Of a DNA stretch of 64,000 nt, positions 8,177-16,406 are shown in pieces; within the stretch, counting starts at the first letter, position 1, and every line of letters starts with the position of its first letter. The translations under genes were made by a program, and so were the position numbers. The notes below the pieces were generated by a model. That model was given only the letters and a program-made list of their open reading frames with translations, made no database searches and was not told where the DNA came from. The stretch comes from a virus: positions 1 through 64,000 of the IMG/VR virus record IMGVR_UViG_3300042559_001081; one strand, 5' to 3'.

Positions 8177-8368
8177 ATGCTAATTCGCGAGTTACAAGAT
8201 ACAAAAGTTTTTTCAATATTTGTTGCAACTGTACAAGTTAAACAAAACTTTTATAGTCAATGGATCCCTGTGCAGGTGTCGGCCCGTAACATGCAAGAAG
8301 CAAAACAGCAGATTCTAGCCCAATATGGAAAAGATTCAAAAATTAGCGGATTAAAAAAAGCAAAATGA
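8177..8368 (+). CDS. Small phage protein, 63 aa
   Basis: It starts MLIRELQDTKVFSIFVATVQ at the ATG at 8177, just after the stop of the HiPIP-like gene. The sequence alternates beta-strand and helix (MQEAKQQILAQYG) and ends in lysines. Its stop overlaps the next ATG (ATGA). No domain is recognised; the operon position suggests the same role class as its neighbours. Confidence 0.55.
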   Translation: MLIRELQDTKVFSIFVATVQVKQNFYSQWIPVQVSARNMQEAKQQILAQYGKDSKISGLKKAK

Positions 8369-8538
8369 AAATTGTAGAGATAACTGAAAAAGCTTTATTA
8401 AAAACTCCATTGGGTAGAGAAAAAATAAAAGCAGACCAAGCTAGAGGAAATGATCCTTGGCCTAAAAAAAGTAAGCCTACACTTGGCCCTACACAAAAAC
8501 ATCCACTGCGTGGAAAATTAGTTGGAGGCGGCTTATAA
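8365..8538 (+). CDS. Small phage protein with capsid-tag-like N-terminus, 57 aa
   Basis: An ATGA overlap with the gene before and a TAATG overlap with the gene after support this short ORF. It begins MKIVEITEKALLKTPLGRE, with an I-T-E site, and continues as a basic, proline- and glycine-rich, probably unstructured chain ending KLVGGGL. It resembles T4 internal-head proteins in size and charge only; no homology can be claimed. Confidence 0.55.
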   Translation: MKIVEITEKALLKTPLGREKIKADQARGNDPWPKKSKPTLGPTQKHPLRGKLVGGGL

Positions 8539-8714
8539 TGAAAATACTTGAAATAATTGAGTCTGCATCAGCAGGAGCCACTGGTGCAAGTGGAATAGCA
8601 ACTGTTGTTAATCCATCTAAAAAATCTAAAAAGTCTAAAACATGGAAACCTACTGATAATGCATTAGACATGAAAAATACAAGTTTGTTTGGCACAACTC
8701 TAATAAAACGATAA
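8538..8714 (+). CDS. Small phage protein with capsid-tag-like N-terminus, 58 aa
   Basis: It begins MKILEIIESASAGATGASG, with an I-I-E/S site followed by a low-complexity linker, then a basic run (SKKSKKSKTWK). Its ATG overlaps the upstream TAA. The short tag, linker and basic tail match the plan of several neighbours. Function unknown. Confidence 0.55.
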   Translation: MKILEIIESASAGATGASGIATVVNPSKKSKKSKTWKPTDNALDMKNTSLFGTTLIKR

Positions 8715-8717
8715 ATA
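8710..8717 (+). promoter_or_regulatory. T4 late-promoter-like box
   Basis: GATAAATA differs from the T4 late consensus TATAAATA at one position. It lies 24 bp before the ATG at 8741, with a GGAGA ribosome-binding site in between. That spacing suits a late promoter driving the core-like gene that follows. Confidence 0.45.
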
Positions 8718-8740
8718 TAATAAATATTCCGGAGATTACA

Positions 8741-9256
8741 ATGAGAAATAAAAAGATTAGCGAAGGACTATCAGAGTTAGCAGACACAACAGATCGTGAT
8801 CATGAAATTCAGATGGCTCGTGCAGAATTATATAAAATTGCAGATTATGCTATCCAACTACATAATCTATTAAGAAATATTTCAGAAGAAGAAGGTCTAG
8901 AAGCCTGGCAACAATCAAAAATAACAAAAGCAGCCGATTATGTTGGCTCTGTATTCCATGCACTATCATACGATAAGAAAGTTCAACCTTCAGTCGGATC
9001 ACCTACACCGCCAATGGCATCAAGTCCTGCACAGCTAGGAATGTCAGAATCCGATATCAAAAACTATAAGTCGTTGCTTGAAAAAGCAAAGTCAAGAGCA
9101 CAACAAAAGTTTATGGGCATGGTTTATGCTGCAAAGAAAGGCGAAAAGCCTGCTAGTCCAGAAGTTGCTAAAGTTGCAAAAGGCATGAGTAAGAGTGATG
9201 CAAAAGACTTTGCAAAAACAAAGCACAAAGGTAAACCAGAGCACGTCAAGAAATAA
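8741..9256 (+). CDS. Phage core-like protein with DUF3008-type C-terminus
   Basis: A 171-residue helical protein. It begins MRNKKISEGLSELAD (I-S-E site). Residues 25-80 form a helical domain (ARAELYKIADYAIQLHNLL). A Pro/Ser linker follows, and the C-terminal 65 residues (QQKFMGMVYAAKKGEKPAS, then EVAKVAKGMSKSDAKDFAKT) match the DUF3008 family of small lysine-rich bacterial proteins. GGAGA lies before the start and a late-promoter-like box just upstream. I infer a late, virion-associated or DNA-binding protein. DUF3008 itself has no known function. Confidence 0.7.
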   Translation: MRNKKISEGLSELADTTDRDHEIQMARAELYKIADYAIQLHNLLRNISEEEGLEAWQQSKITKAADYVGSVFHALSYDKKVQPSVGSPTPPMASSPAQLGMSESDIKNYKSLLEKAKSRAQQKFMGMVYAAKKGEKPASPEVAKVAKGMSKSDAKDFAKTKHKGKPEHVKK

Positions 9257-9852
9257 TGGAATATGCCGAGAATCTAGTTTGGAAAAATATTGATCCGGAC
9301 CATATGTGGATTCTTGATAAGCTAATACTGTCTAAAAAATTAAATTATACTAGTGGCCCGGTTGGTTTAGACGTACCAAAGCCGGGCCACTATATTGTTA
9401 GACCCTGTGTCAATATGCAAGGCTTAGGGTTAGGAGCACAACGAGTTTGGCTTGAAAAATCTACAAAGCATTTGCCTGTGGGATACTTTTGGTGTGAGTG
9501 GTTCGAAGGCAGACACTTGAGTATAGACTATCATCATGGTAAACAGGTTTTAGCAGTCGAAGGGCATAAACCTGATAACACATTTACACGATGGGATAGT
9601 TGGATTAAAGTTTCTGATAGACTAAAGATGCCCGATGTAATAAAACCTTTTGCTGAAATATACGAATGGATTAACATAGAGTATATCGGAAAGAAATGTA
9701 TAGAAGTACATTTTAGACACAATCAAGATTTTGAAAATAATATAACACATTTTATTCCTGTGTGGGAGGGCGACAGTACTGAGCCACCAGAAGGCTATTC
9801 TTACAAAGTGTATCCGGATGTACACGGAAGAATAGGTGCGTTTGTAAAATAA
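9256..9852 (+). CDS. ATP-grasp-like protein
   Basis: A 198-residue protein whose motifs resemble a shortened ATP-grasp fold: GHYIVRPCVNMQGLGLGAQ near residue 45, a central GYFWCEWFEGRHLSIDYHHG segment with acidic and histidine residues, and IGKKCIEVHFRHNQDF near 150 where ATP-grasp enzymes place the metal-binding E/N residues. The N-terminal pre-ATP-grasp domain is missing. ATP-grasp enzymes join carboxylates to amines or thiols. The substrate cannot be guessed. The ATG overlaps the upstream TAA. Confidence 0.5.
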   Translation: MEYAENLVWKNIDPDHMWILDKLILSKKLNYTSGPVGLDVPKPGHYIVRPCVNMQGLGLGAQRVWLEKSTKHLPVGYFWCEWFEGRHLSIDYHHGKQVLAVEGHKPDNTFTRWDSWIKVSDRLKMPDVIKPFAEIYEWINIEYIGKKCIEVHFRHNQDFENNITHFIPVWEGDSTEPPEGYSYKVYPDVHGRIGAFVK

Positions 9853-9855
9853 AAA

Positions 9856-9884
9856 TTGACTTTTTTGGTATCTTGTATTACATT
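9856..9884 (+). promoter_or_regulatory. Sigma70-like promoter before dsbA
   Basis: TTGACT at 9856-9861 is separated by 17 bp from TACATT at 9879-9884. An AAGGAG ribosome-binding site follows at 9891, before the ATG at 9903. The -35 element is strong and the -10 element weak. The same TTGAC-type element recurs before the clamp, folE and MoxR genes. Confidence 0.5.
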
Positions 9885-9902
9885 TACATAAAGGAGTACA
9901 CA

Positions 9903-10169
9903 ATGAGTGATAGAGTTTACGGACCAGAAGAAAAAGCTAAATTAGAAAGACTAGTAAAAGAAGGCGTTAGTGTTATGCAAGAAGTTGACGACCTTACTAG
10001 TAGTCTTAAAGACACAATTAAAAGTGTTGCAGAAGAATTAAATATAAAACCTACAATTATTAACAAAGCAATCAAAGTTGCAATGAAGCGTGATTGGAAT
10101 AAACATCAAGACGCATTCGAGGATCTAGAAACCCTTGTTTCTACCTTGGGCTACGACAAAGATGCTTGA
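9903..10169 (+). CDS. dsbA: DsbA-like late-transcription DNA-binding protein
   Basis: An 88-residue acidic/basic helical protein. The segment SSLKDTIKSVAEELNIKPTI and the following KAIKVAMKRDWNKHQDAFED match T4 DsbA (double-strand binding protein), which binds DNA near late promoters and helps late transcription. DsbA in T4 is of nearly identical length. AAGGAG sits 6 bp before the ATG at 9903. The gene precedes the polymerase block and has its own promoter. Confidence 0.75.
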   Translation: MSDRVYGPEEKAKLERLVKEGVSVMQEVDDLTSSLKDTIKSVAEELNIKPTIINKAIKVAMKRDWNKHQDAFEDLETLVSTLGYDKDA

Positions 10170-10395
10170 ACCGATAATACATAAAGATATTTTAGGAAAT
10201 GAAATTAAACTAGGGGATACTGTTGTATACCCTAGTCATAACTCTTTAAAAATAGCAGTTGTAAAAAAAATTAATCCTAAAATGATAAATGTTGTAGCAG
10301 TAGGACGTAGCTGGCCTGACAGAAAGTATTCCACTGATCTGTTGGTTGTTAACGATCCTAAAATTACAATATACATTTTAAAAAATACTAAGTAA
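10162..10395 (+). CDS. Small KOW/SH3-like phage protein, 77 aa
   Basis: It begins MLEPIIHKDILGNEIKLGDT inside the end of dsbA (8-bp overlap). The pattern GNEIKLGDTVVYP followed by IAVVKKINPKMINVVAVG is a small beta-barrel of the KOW/SH3 type often seen in T4-like phages. Such domains bind nucleic acid or protein. The call is by pattern only. Confidence 0.55.
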   Translation: MLEPIIHKDILGNEIKLGDTVVYPSHNSLKIAVVKKINPKMINVVAVGRSWPDRKYSTDLLVVNDPKITIYILKNTK

Positions 10396-10406
10396 TCTAT
10401 AGAGTC

Positions 10407-10420
10407 GCTCACTTAAGAGC
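10407..10420 (+). other. Small hairpin in the DNA polymerase leader
   Basis: GCTC and GAGC form a 4-bp stem around a 6-base loop, 44 bp upstream of the gene 43 start. T4 gp43 represses its own translation by binding a leader hairpin, but that operator lies at the ribosome-binding site, while this one is further away. Treat it as a weak candidate. Confidence 0.2.
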
Positions 10421-10463
10421 ATGTAGATGGTAAGTTGGCCAAGAAACAACAAAGGAGTAATAA

Positions 10464-13130
10464 GTGCCGTACGTTGACGCAATGTTCGATAGAGATAATG
10501 ATATTATCCGATTAGTCGAACGAAAAGATGGTAAAAGAATTTATCAAGAATATCCAGTAAAATATACTTTCTATTACGGTGATCCTAAAGGCAAATATAA
10601 AAGCGTTTATGGTGATCCGCTTAGTAGAATAGTCTGCAAGAATACTAAAGACTATAGAAAAGAACTTGCAATTAACAAAAATAAAACACTATTCGAGTCT
10701 GACATTAATCCTATTTTTCAATGCTTAAGTGAAAATTATGAAAATCAAGATGCACCAAAGTTAAACGTTGCATTTTTTGACATCGAGACCGACTTTGATC
10801 CTGAGAGAGGATTCGCTCCAACAAACGATCCCTTCATGCCAATTACGGCAATTACAGTTCATTTGCAATGGTTAGATGCATTAATTACGCTGGCTGTTCC
10901 TCCAAAAACTCTCACAATGGAACAAGCTAAAGAACTTTGCGTTGAATGGGGTGACTCATGTATACTGTTCGAAAAAGAAGCAGACATGCTTGATACATTT
11001 CTTGACTTAATACAAGACGCTGACATTTTAAGCGGTTGGAACTCAGAAGGGTATGACGTTCCTTATACTGTAAATAGAGTAGCTCGTGTACTAAGTAAGA
11101 ACGACACTAGAAGATTCTGTTTGTGGGATCAACATCCCAAAAAACGAGAATACGAAAAATATGGAAAAACTTCTGAGACATATGATTTTGTAGGCCGTGT
11201 GCATATTGACTCGCTAGAGCTTTATAGAAAATACACATACGAAGAACGTCATAGCTATAGACTTGACGCGATCGGCGAAATGGAGATCGGCGAAAACAAA
11301 ACTGTTTACGAAGGTACGCTAGATCAACTGTATAACAACGACTTTAGAACTTTTATTGAATACAACAGACAAGACGTTGCACTACTCGACAAACTAGATA
11401 AAAAACTTCGTTTTATTGATCTAGCAAATGAAATTGCACATGATAATACAGTTCTATTGCAAACTATTATGGGTGCCGTAGCTGTTACTGAACAAGCTAT
11501 TATTAACGAAGCACACAGACGAGGTATGCAAGTTCCTAACAGACGTGATCACGGCGGTAACACTCAAGCTGCCGGTGCGTATGTTGCATATCCTAAAAAA
11601 GGGTTGCATCAGTGGATTGGTTCTATGGACTTAAACAGTTTGTATCCATCTGTTATTAGAGCGTTGAACATGGCGCCAGAAAGTATCGTTGGGCAATTAA
11701 GACCTGAATATACAGATCAATATATCTACGAACAAATGACGTTGCATAAAAAGAGTTTTGCGGCAGCATGGGAAGGCCTATTTGGTACTTTTGAATATAT
11801 GTGGGTTATGGAACAGCGTAGAGATAAAACAATTACAATCGACTGGGAAGACGGAAGATCGGATGTTTTAAGCGGTGCTGAAATTTATAAATTAATGTTT
11901 GACAGCAACATGCCGTGGATGATTAGTGCCAATGGCACTATATTTACACACGAGTTTGAATCTGTTATTCCTGGATTGTTAGCTCGCTGGTATAAAGAAC
12001 GTAAAGAACTACAAGCAATGCTTAAAAAAGCAAAGGATGCAGGAAACGAAACAGAAATTTCGTTCTGGGATAAGCGACAGCTAGTTAAGAAAATTAACCT
12101 TAATAGTTTATATGGTGCTATTCTAAATCCAGGTTGCAGATTCTTTGATAAAAGAATAGGTCAGTCAACTACACTCACCGGTAGACAGATTGCAAAACAC
12201 ATGGCTGGAAAAGTAAATGAAATAGTTACTGGCGATTATAACCATGTTGGACAAGCTGTAATCTACGGTGATACAGACTCTGTATATTTTAGTGCGTATC
12301 CAACACTTAAAAACGAGATCAATGCAGGAAAAATACCGTGGAGTAAAGAAAACGTTGTTACATTGTATGATCAGATTGCCAACGAAGTAAACAAAACATT
12401 TAGTGATTTTATGGGAAGTGCATTCCATTGCCCAAAAACTCGTGCCGAAGTTATTAAAGCAGGTCGCGAAATTGTAGGCGAAACTGGATTGTTTATTACT
12501 AAGAAACGCTATGCTGTTCTAGTGTATGACGAAGAAGGCAAGCGTAAAGATATCGACGGTAAGCCAGGTAAAATAAAAGCAATGGGTCTTGATCTTAAAC
12601 GCTCCGATACGCCAGTATTCATGCAAGACTTTTTGTATGATCTTTTAACTATGGTATTGCTACAAGAACCTGAAAAAGCAATTCTCGATAGTATTACAAA
12701 ATTTAGAAGAGACTTTAAATCTAGACCTGGTTACGAAAAAGGTTCTCCTAAACGTGCTAATAACATTCAAGCATATCAACGAGAAGAAGCAAAACTCGGA
12801 AGAGCTAACATGCCTGGACATGTTAGGGCAAGTATTAACTGGAATACATTAAAACGCATGAACGGTGATCGATATTCACAAGAGATTGTTGACGGTATGA
12901 AAGTTATTGTTTGCAAGGTAAAACAAAATCCTCTAGGATTTACCAGTGTCGCATATCCAACTGACGAACTGCGTTTACCTCAGTGGTTTAAAGAATTGCC
13001 GTTTGATGATAGTGCAATGGAAGAAGTTATCATTGATAACAAGCTTGATAACCTAATCGGAGTTCTAGATTACGATTTGCAGTCAACAAAGCAAAACACA
13101 ACTTTTAATTCTTTATTTGAATGGGAATAA
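10464..13130 (+). CDS. 43: DNA polymerase, family B (T4 gp43-like)
   Basis: An 888-residue replicative polymerase, close to the 898 residues of T4 gp43. The 3'-5' exonuclease motif FFDIETDFD is at residues 104-112. Polymerase motif A (DLNSLYPS) is near 389, motif B (KKINLNSLYG) near 541, and motif C (YGDTDS) at 601-606 with both catalytic aspartates. The gene is not split and has no intein. It starts with GTG at 10464 behind AAGGAG. It should act with the gp45-like clamp encoded nearby; clamp loader and helicase genes are not in the window. Confidence 0.97.
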   Translation: MPYVDAMFDRDNDIIRLVERKDGKRIYQEYPVKYTFYYGDPKGKYKSVYGDPLSRIVCKNTKDYRKELAINKNKTLFESDINPIFQCLSENYENQDAPKLNVAFFDIETDFDPERGFAPTNDPFMPITAITVHLQWLDALITLAVPPKTLTMEQAKELCVEWGDSCILFEKEADMLDTFLDLIQDADILSGWNSEGYDVPYTVNRVARVLSKNDTRRFCLWDQHPKKREYEKYGKTSETYDFVGRVHIDSLELYRKYTYEERHSYRLDAIGEMEIGENKTVYEGTLDQLYNNDFRTFIEYNRQDVALLDKLDKKLRFIDLANEIAHDNTVLLQTIMGAVAVTEQAIINEAHRRGMQVPNRRDHGGNTQAAGAYVAYPKKGLHQWIGSMDLNSLYPSVIRALNMAPESIVGQLRPEYTDQYIYEQMTLHKKSFAAAWEGLFGTFEYMWVMEQRRDKTITIDWEDGRSDVLSGAEIYKLMFDSNMPWMISANGTIFTHEFESVIPGLLARWYKERKELQAMLKKAKDAGNETEISFWDKRQLVKKINLNSLYGAILNPGCRFFDKRIGQSTTLTGRQIAKHMAGKVNEIVTGDYNHVGQAVIYGDTDSVYFSAYPTLKNEINAGKIPWSKENVVTLYDQIANEVNKTFSDFMGSAFHCPKTRAEVIKAGREIVGETGLFITKKRYAVLVYDEEGKRKDIDGKPGKIKAMGLDLKRSDTPVFMQDFLYDLLTMVLLQEPEKAILDSITKFRRDFKSRPGYEKGSPKRANNIQAYQREEAKLGRANMPGHVRASINWNTLKRMNGDRYSQEIVDGMKVIVCKVKQNPLGFTSVAYPTDELRLPQWFKELPFDDSAMEEVIIDNKLDNLIGVLDYDLQSTKQNTTFNSLFEWE

Positions 13131-13131
13131 T

Positions 13132-13566
13132 ATGAAAGTAGGTATAGTATTTTCAACATTTGATCTTCTTCATGCCGGGCATATAGGAATGCTGCGTGAA
13201 GCAAAACAACATTGCGATTATCTTATTGTAGGATTACAAACAGATCCTACAATAGATAGGCCTACTACAAAAAATAAACCTGTGCAAACATTGGTAGAAC
13301 GTTATGCACAATTAAATGCTGTTAAGTTTGTTGATGAAATTGTTCCATATCAAACCGAAGAAGACGTGATTGATATATTAGAACTTTTTGAAATTGATAT
13401 AAGATTTTTAGGTGAAGAGTATCGAGAACAAGACTTTACAGGTAAAGACGTATGTCGAAAGCGTGGTATCGAACTACACTTTAATAAACGAGATCATAGA
13501 TTCAGCAGTAGTGGTTTGCGTCGCAGAGTAGCAGAGGCAGAAAAAGATGCACGACAAGGATCTTGA
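13132..13566 (+). CDS. Glycerol-3-phosphate cytidylyltransferase-like nucleotidyltransferase
   Basis: A 144-residue protein of the TagD/RfaE type. HAGH at residues 14-17 is the nucleotide-binding HxGH signature, and RFSSSGLRRR at 123-132 is the second signature (RxSTTxIxxR). Such enzymes activate sugar or polyol phosphates with CTP or ATP. It begins at the ATG at 13132, 1 bp after the polymerase stop, and overlaps a coiled-coil gene. With the HAD, dehydrogenase, glycosyltransferase and epimerase genes nearby it suggests a surface-sugar or glycan pathway. The exact substrate is unknown. Confidence 0.85.
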   Translation: MKVGIVFSTFDLLHAGHIGMLREAKQHCDYLIVGLQTDPTIDRPTTKNKPVQTLVERYAQLNAVKFVDEIVPYQTEEDVIDILELFEIDIRFLGEEYREQDFTGKDVCRKRGIELHFNKRDHRFSSSGLRRRVAEAEKDARQGS

Positions 13567-13744
13567 GATTTACAACTTAATAGCACGTCTAGAAGAAAAG
13601 ATTAACAATTTAATCAACTCTACTGAAAGACAAGAGCAAGAATTAACTTTGCTTAGAAATGAATTCGAACTTGTTAAAAACGAAGGTTGTTGGCTTTCTA
13701 AACAAAATCCAGATCATGTACACGGAGATTTTAAACATGAATAA
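13547..13744 (+). CDS. Small coiled-coil protein, 65 aa
   Basis: The chain MHDKDLEIYNLIARLEEKIN continues with heptad-like Leu/Ile spacing up to residue 45, then a short tail with NPDHVHGDF. It overlaps the genes on both sides (20 bp and 8 bp). This is likely a small oligomeric accessory protein. No family is recognised. Confidence 0.6.
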   Translation: MHDKDLEIYNLIARLEEKINNLINSTERQEQELTLLRNEFELVKNEGCWLSKQNPDHVHGDFKHE

Positions 13745-14459
13745 ATTTATCTTTGATGTTGATGGAACATTAACTCCTAGCAGAATGCCAATTGACAAAA
13801 ACTTTGCTGAATACTTTATATCTTTTTGCAATGATAATTCTGTTTATCTAGTTACCGGTTCTGACTATGCTAAAACTCTTGAACAATTAGGAGAAGACAT
13901 TTGTCTTTCTGTAAAAAAAGTATACAATTGTTCCGGAAACGAAGTACGAGAAAAAGAAACATTGGTTAAATCAAGCGATTGGTCTTTATCCAAAAATGCA
14001 AAAGAATGGCTGTTAAATCAACTGTCTCAAAGTTCTTTTCCTTTAAGAACTGGCAATCATATTGAAGAACGTACCGGAACTGTGAATTTTAGCGTTGTTG
14101 GTAGAAATGCAACTTTAAAAGAAAGAATGATGTATGTTCAATACGACCGTATGACTAATGAACGAGAATTGATTGCAACAGATTTTAATCTTACATTTGA
14201 CACATTGGATGCAAAGGTCGGTGGTGAAACAGGAATCGATATCTTTTTAAAAGGACACGACAAACGTCAGATTATTAAAGATTTTAGTAAGCAACATAAA
14301 CTTATCTTTTTTGGAGATAGGATGGATATTAAAGGAAATGATTATCCTTTAAAGAATGAAATTGAAACTAATAACCGAGGTATTTGTTATAACGTTAAAG
14401 ATTGGCAAGATACTTACGAACGGTTAATGTATTTGCAGGAGGCCAAGATAGCAGCATGA
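13737..14459 (+). CDS. HAD hydrolase, phosphomannomutase-like
   Basis: A 240-residue HAD-superfamily protein. FIFDVDGTLTPSR at the N-terminus carries the catalytic DxD (residues 7-9) and the eukaryotic-PMM-like TLTP. GDRMDIKGND near residue 192 is the acidic metal-binding motif, and the cap-region placement matches the phosphomannomutase/Cof type. PMMs interconvert mannose-6-P and mannose-1-P. Length and order fit PMM, but a plain sugar phosphatase is possible. It lies between the cytidylyltransferase and the UDP-sugar dehydrogenase with 3-8 bp overlaps, so these form one sugar module. Confidence 0.8.
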   Translation: MNKFIFDVDGTLTPSRMPIDKNFAEYFISFCNDNSVYLVTGSDYAKTLEQLGEDICLSVKKVYNCSGNEVREKETLVKSSDWSLSKNAKEWLLNQLSQSSFPLRTGNHIEERTGTVNFSVVGRNATLKERMMYVQYDRMTNERELIATDFNLTFDTLDAKVGGETGIDIFLKGHDKRQIIKDFSKQHKLIFFGDRMDIKGNDYPLKNEIETNNRGICYNVKDWQDTYERLMYLQEAKIAA

Positions 14460-15211
14460 TAGTAATTGCAGGATTTGGATTTGTTGGCAAAGCGTATTAC
14501 AACGCTTTTAAATCATATAGAAGCATCGAAATTGTAGACCCTAAGTATAACAACAATAAAATAAAAGACATGGAAAAACTTAGAGGCGTAATAGTTTGTG
14601 TATCAACGCCGCAAGGAGACGACGGAAGTTGTTATATGGATAATGTTTACAATGTTGTCTCTGACGTTCCTGAACATGTTCCTATAATGATAAAAAGTAC
14701 AATTAGTTTAGAGGGATGGGATCAACTAGCAGAAAAATTTCCCAATCATCAAATAACATTTAGCCCAGAGTTTTTACGAGCAGCAACAGCCGATGCTGAT
14801 GTAAAGAATACAACTCATGTCTTTTTAGCAGGAGGAAATACTGATTACTGGAGAGACTTTTATAGTTTTGCCTTTCCTGAAGCTAAAATTACAATATGTT
14901 TGCCACAAGAAGCAATTGCAATTAAATATTTTAGGAATTCATTTTTAGCAACAAAGTGTAGTTTCTTTAATGAAGTATACGATTTTTGTCAAGCTATTGG
15001 GCTAGATTACAACAACGTTCGCTACGGTATTGCAGCAGATTCTAGAATAGGCGATAGTCATACATTTATTGAACCACTTGCACGTGGTTGGGGCGGATAT
15101 TGTTTTCCTAAAGACACTTCTGCTCTTCTAAAAATGGCAGAGAATAATAACGTAAATCTAAATACACTTGATGCGGCAGTTAAATCTAATGATATAATTA
15201 GAAAAAAATAA
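14456..15211 (+). CDS. UDP-glucose/GDP-mannose dehydrogenase-like protein, short form
   Basis: A 251-residue NAD-dependent nucleotide-sugar dehydrogenase. The Rossmann motif GFGFVGKAY is at residues 6-14, STPQGDDGS near 45, the central helix YFRNSFLATKCSFFNE near 160, and GGYCFPKD carries the catalytic Cys (about residue 216). Family members oxidise UDP-glucose to UDP-glucuronate and usually have 390-450 residues; here the C-terminal UDP-binding domain is missing. The catalytic core is complete, so activity is possible with another substrate. The ATG overlaps the upstream stop and is preceded by GCAGGAGG. Confidence 0.85.
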   Translation: MIVIAGFGFVGKAYYNAFKSYRSIEIVDPKYNNNKIKDMEKLRGVIVCVSTPQGDDGSCYMDNVYNVVSDVPEHVPIMIKSTISLEGWDQLAEKFPNHQITFSPEFLRAATADADVKNTTHVFLAGGNTDYWRDFYSFAFPEAKITICLPQEAIAIKYFRNSFLATKCSFFNEVYDFCQAIGLDYNNVRYGIAADSRIGDSHTFIEPLARGWGGYCFPKDTSALLKMAENNNVNLNTLDAAVKSNDIIRKK

Positions 15212-15239
15212 TTGACTTTTAGGCAATATAATATAAAAT
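15212..15239 (+). promoter_or_regulatory. Sigma70-like promoter before the sliding clamp
   Basis: TTGACT at 15212-15217 and TAAAAT at 15234-15239 are separated by 16 bp, 20 bp before the ATG at 15260 with GGAGA between. The TATAAT at 15227 is only 9 bp from the -35 element, so I prefer the downstream -10 box. Confidence 0.55.
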
Positions 15240-15259
15240 AAAACAAATTGGAGAAAAAT

Positions 15260-15988
15260 ATGAAAGACATTTTACAAGACATCGTTTCGCACACATATAG
15301 CTTAGGCTTTATTACTACACTTAAAGTTACAGCAGATAATAACACATCAATTGATAGTATGGCAGATGACAGATCTGTTATCATAACCGGAGTTACACAC
15401 AAACCGGTTGCAGAATTTACTGGTGTTTTTGGTATGCCAGATCTCGGCAAACTTGCATATCACTTAAAGAATCCTGAATACAAAGAAAAAGCCAAGATCG
15501 ACGTTAAACAAGAAGATCGTAATGGCGAACTTATTCCAACACACATTCATTTTGAGAATTCTGCAGGAGACTTTCAAAACGATTACAGATTTATGAATCG
15601 TGCAGTTATTGAAGAAAAACTTAAATCAGTTAAGTTTAAGGGAAATAGCTGGGATGTTGAGATAGAGCCATCTATGGCATCAATATCAAGAATGAAATTA
15701 ATGGCCGGTGCCCATTCAGAAGAACTTGTTTTTTATGTTAAAACAGAAAATGGAGATCTTAATTTTTACTTCGGTGATGCAAGTACACACGCTGGTAAGT
15801 TTACATTCCAACATGGAATTACAGGAAAACTTACACATAGCTGGGCGTGGCCTGTTTCGCAAACTATTGCAATTTTAAATCTCGACGGCGACAAAAAGCT
15901 ATCAATTACTGACCAAGGTGCTATGAAAATTACAGTTGATAGCGGTATGGCTAAGTACGATTATATACTTCCGGCACAACAAAAATAA
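15260..15988 (+). CDS. 45: DNA polymerase sliding clamp (T4 gp45-like)
   Basis: A 242-residue protein (T4 gp45 has 228). The segment VTHKPVAEFTGVFGMPDLGK and the following AYHLKNPEY are characteristic of the gp45 clamps of marine T4-like phages; the acidic, strand-rich C-terminal half fits the second clamp domain. The clamp forms a trimeric ring that tethers gp43 and, in T4, also activates late transcription. GGAGA precedes the ATG at 15260, and a sigma70-like promoter lies directly upstream. Confidence 0.9.
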   Translation: MKDILQDIVSHTYSLGFITTLKVTADNNTSIDSMADDRSVIITGVTHKPVAEFTGVFGMPDLGKLAYHLKNPEYKEKAKIDVKQEDRNGELIPTHIHFENSAGDFQNDYRFMNRAVIEEKLKSVKFKGNSWDVEIEPSMASISRMKLMAGAHSEELVFYVKTENGDLNFYFGDASTHAGKFTFQHGITGKLTHSWAWPVSQTIAILNLDGDKKLSITDQGAMKITVDSGMAKYDYILPAQQK

Positions 15989-15998
15989 GGAGTTAGCT

Positions 15999-16406
15999 AT
16001 GGATCAGTTTGATATTACTGAATTTGCTAAAATGTTTGACGCAGCACTTGCGTCAGACAACCCAGCAGTTAAAAAAGCACTGCGTAACTTTATGATGGTA
16101 GCTGCCATTGTTCATGCTCAAGAATTAAATGAAGATGAACGACTAATGGGTCCATTCGAGGCATTGCTTAAAAAAGTACAATCTCTTGAGAGCATGGTGC
16201 GAGAATTACAAAACAATCGTACATACAAAGACCAATATAAAGATTATTATAATTCCAATCCAACTTGGGTATATCAACCTACCACAAGCATAAGCACTAC
16301 TAGCGGTACTTCCAGTGACGCTAAAACTTGGAAAGGTACGTACAACGGCCAACCAATCGACCCTTCTGAGATCTATGAGTTATTGAAAGATTTAAAATTT
16401 AAATGA
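15999..16406 (+). CDS. Conserved phage protein, 135 aa
   Basis: It starts MDQFDITEFAKMFDAALAS behind an AAGGAG site 11 bp after the clamp gene. Residues 40-70 are helical with a heptad-like run (LLKKVQSLESMVRELQNN), followed by a Ser/Thr-rich linker (TTSISTTSGTSS) and a short helical end with YELLKDLKFK. The linker-plus-helix plan recalls the proteins encoded at 21.6-22.6 kb. Co-transcription with the clamp is likely. Function unknown. Confidence 0.65.
   Translation: MDQFDITEFAKMFDAALASDNPAVKKALRNFMMVAAIVHAQELNEDERLMGPFEALLKKVQSLESMVRELQNNRTYKDQYKDYYNSNPTWVYQPTTSISTTSGTSSDAKTWKGTYNGQPIDPSEIYELLKDLKFK

Noticed and set aside
10396-10463. A tRNA or structured RNA in the gap before the polymerase gene
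   Set aside because: At 68 bases with no cloverleaf stems or anticodon arm, no tRNA fits; only a 4-bp hairpin is seen.
15227-15232. TATAAT as the -10 box of the clamp promoter
   Set aside because: Only 9 bp separate it from TTGACT; TAAAAT at 15234 gives the correct spacing.
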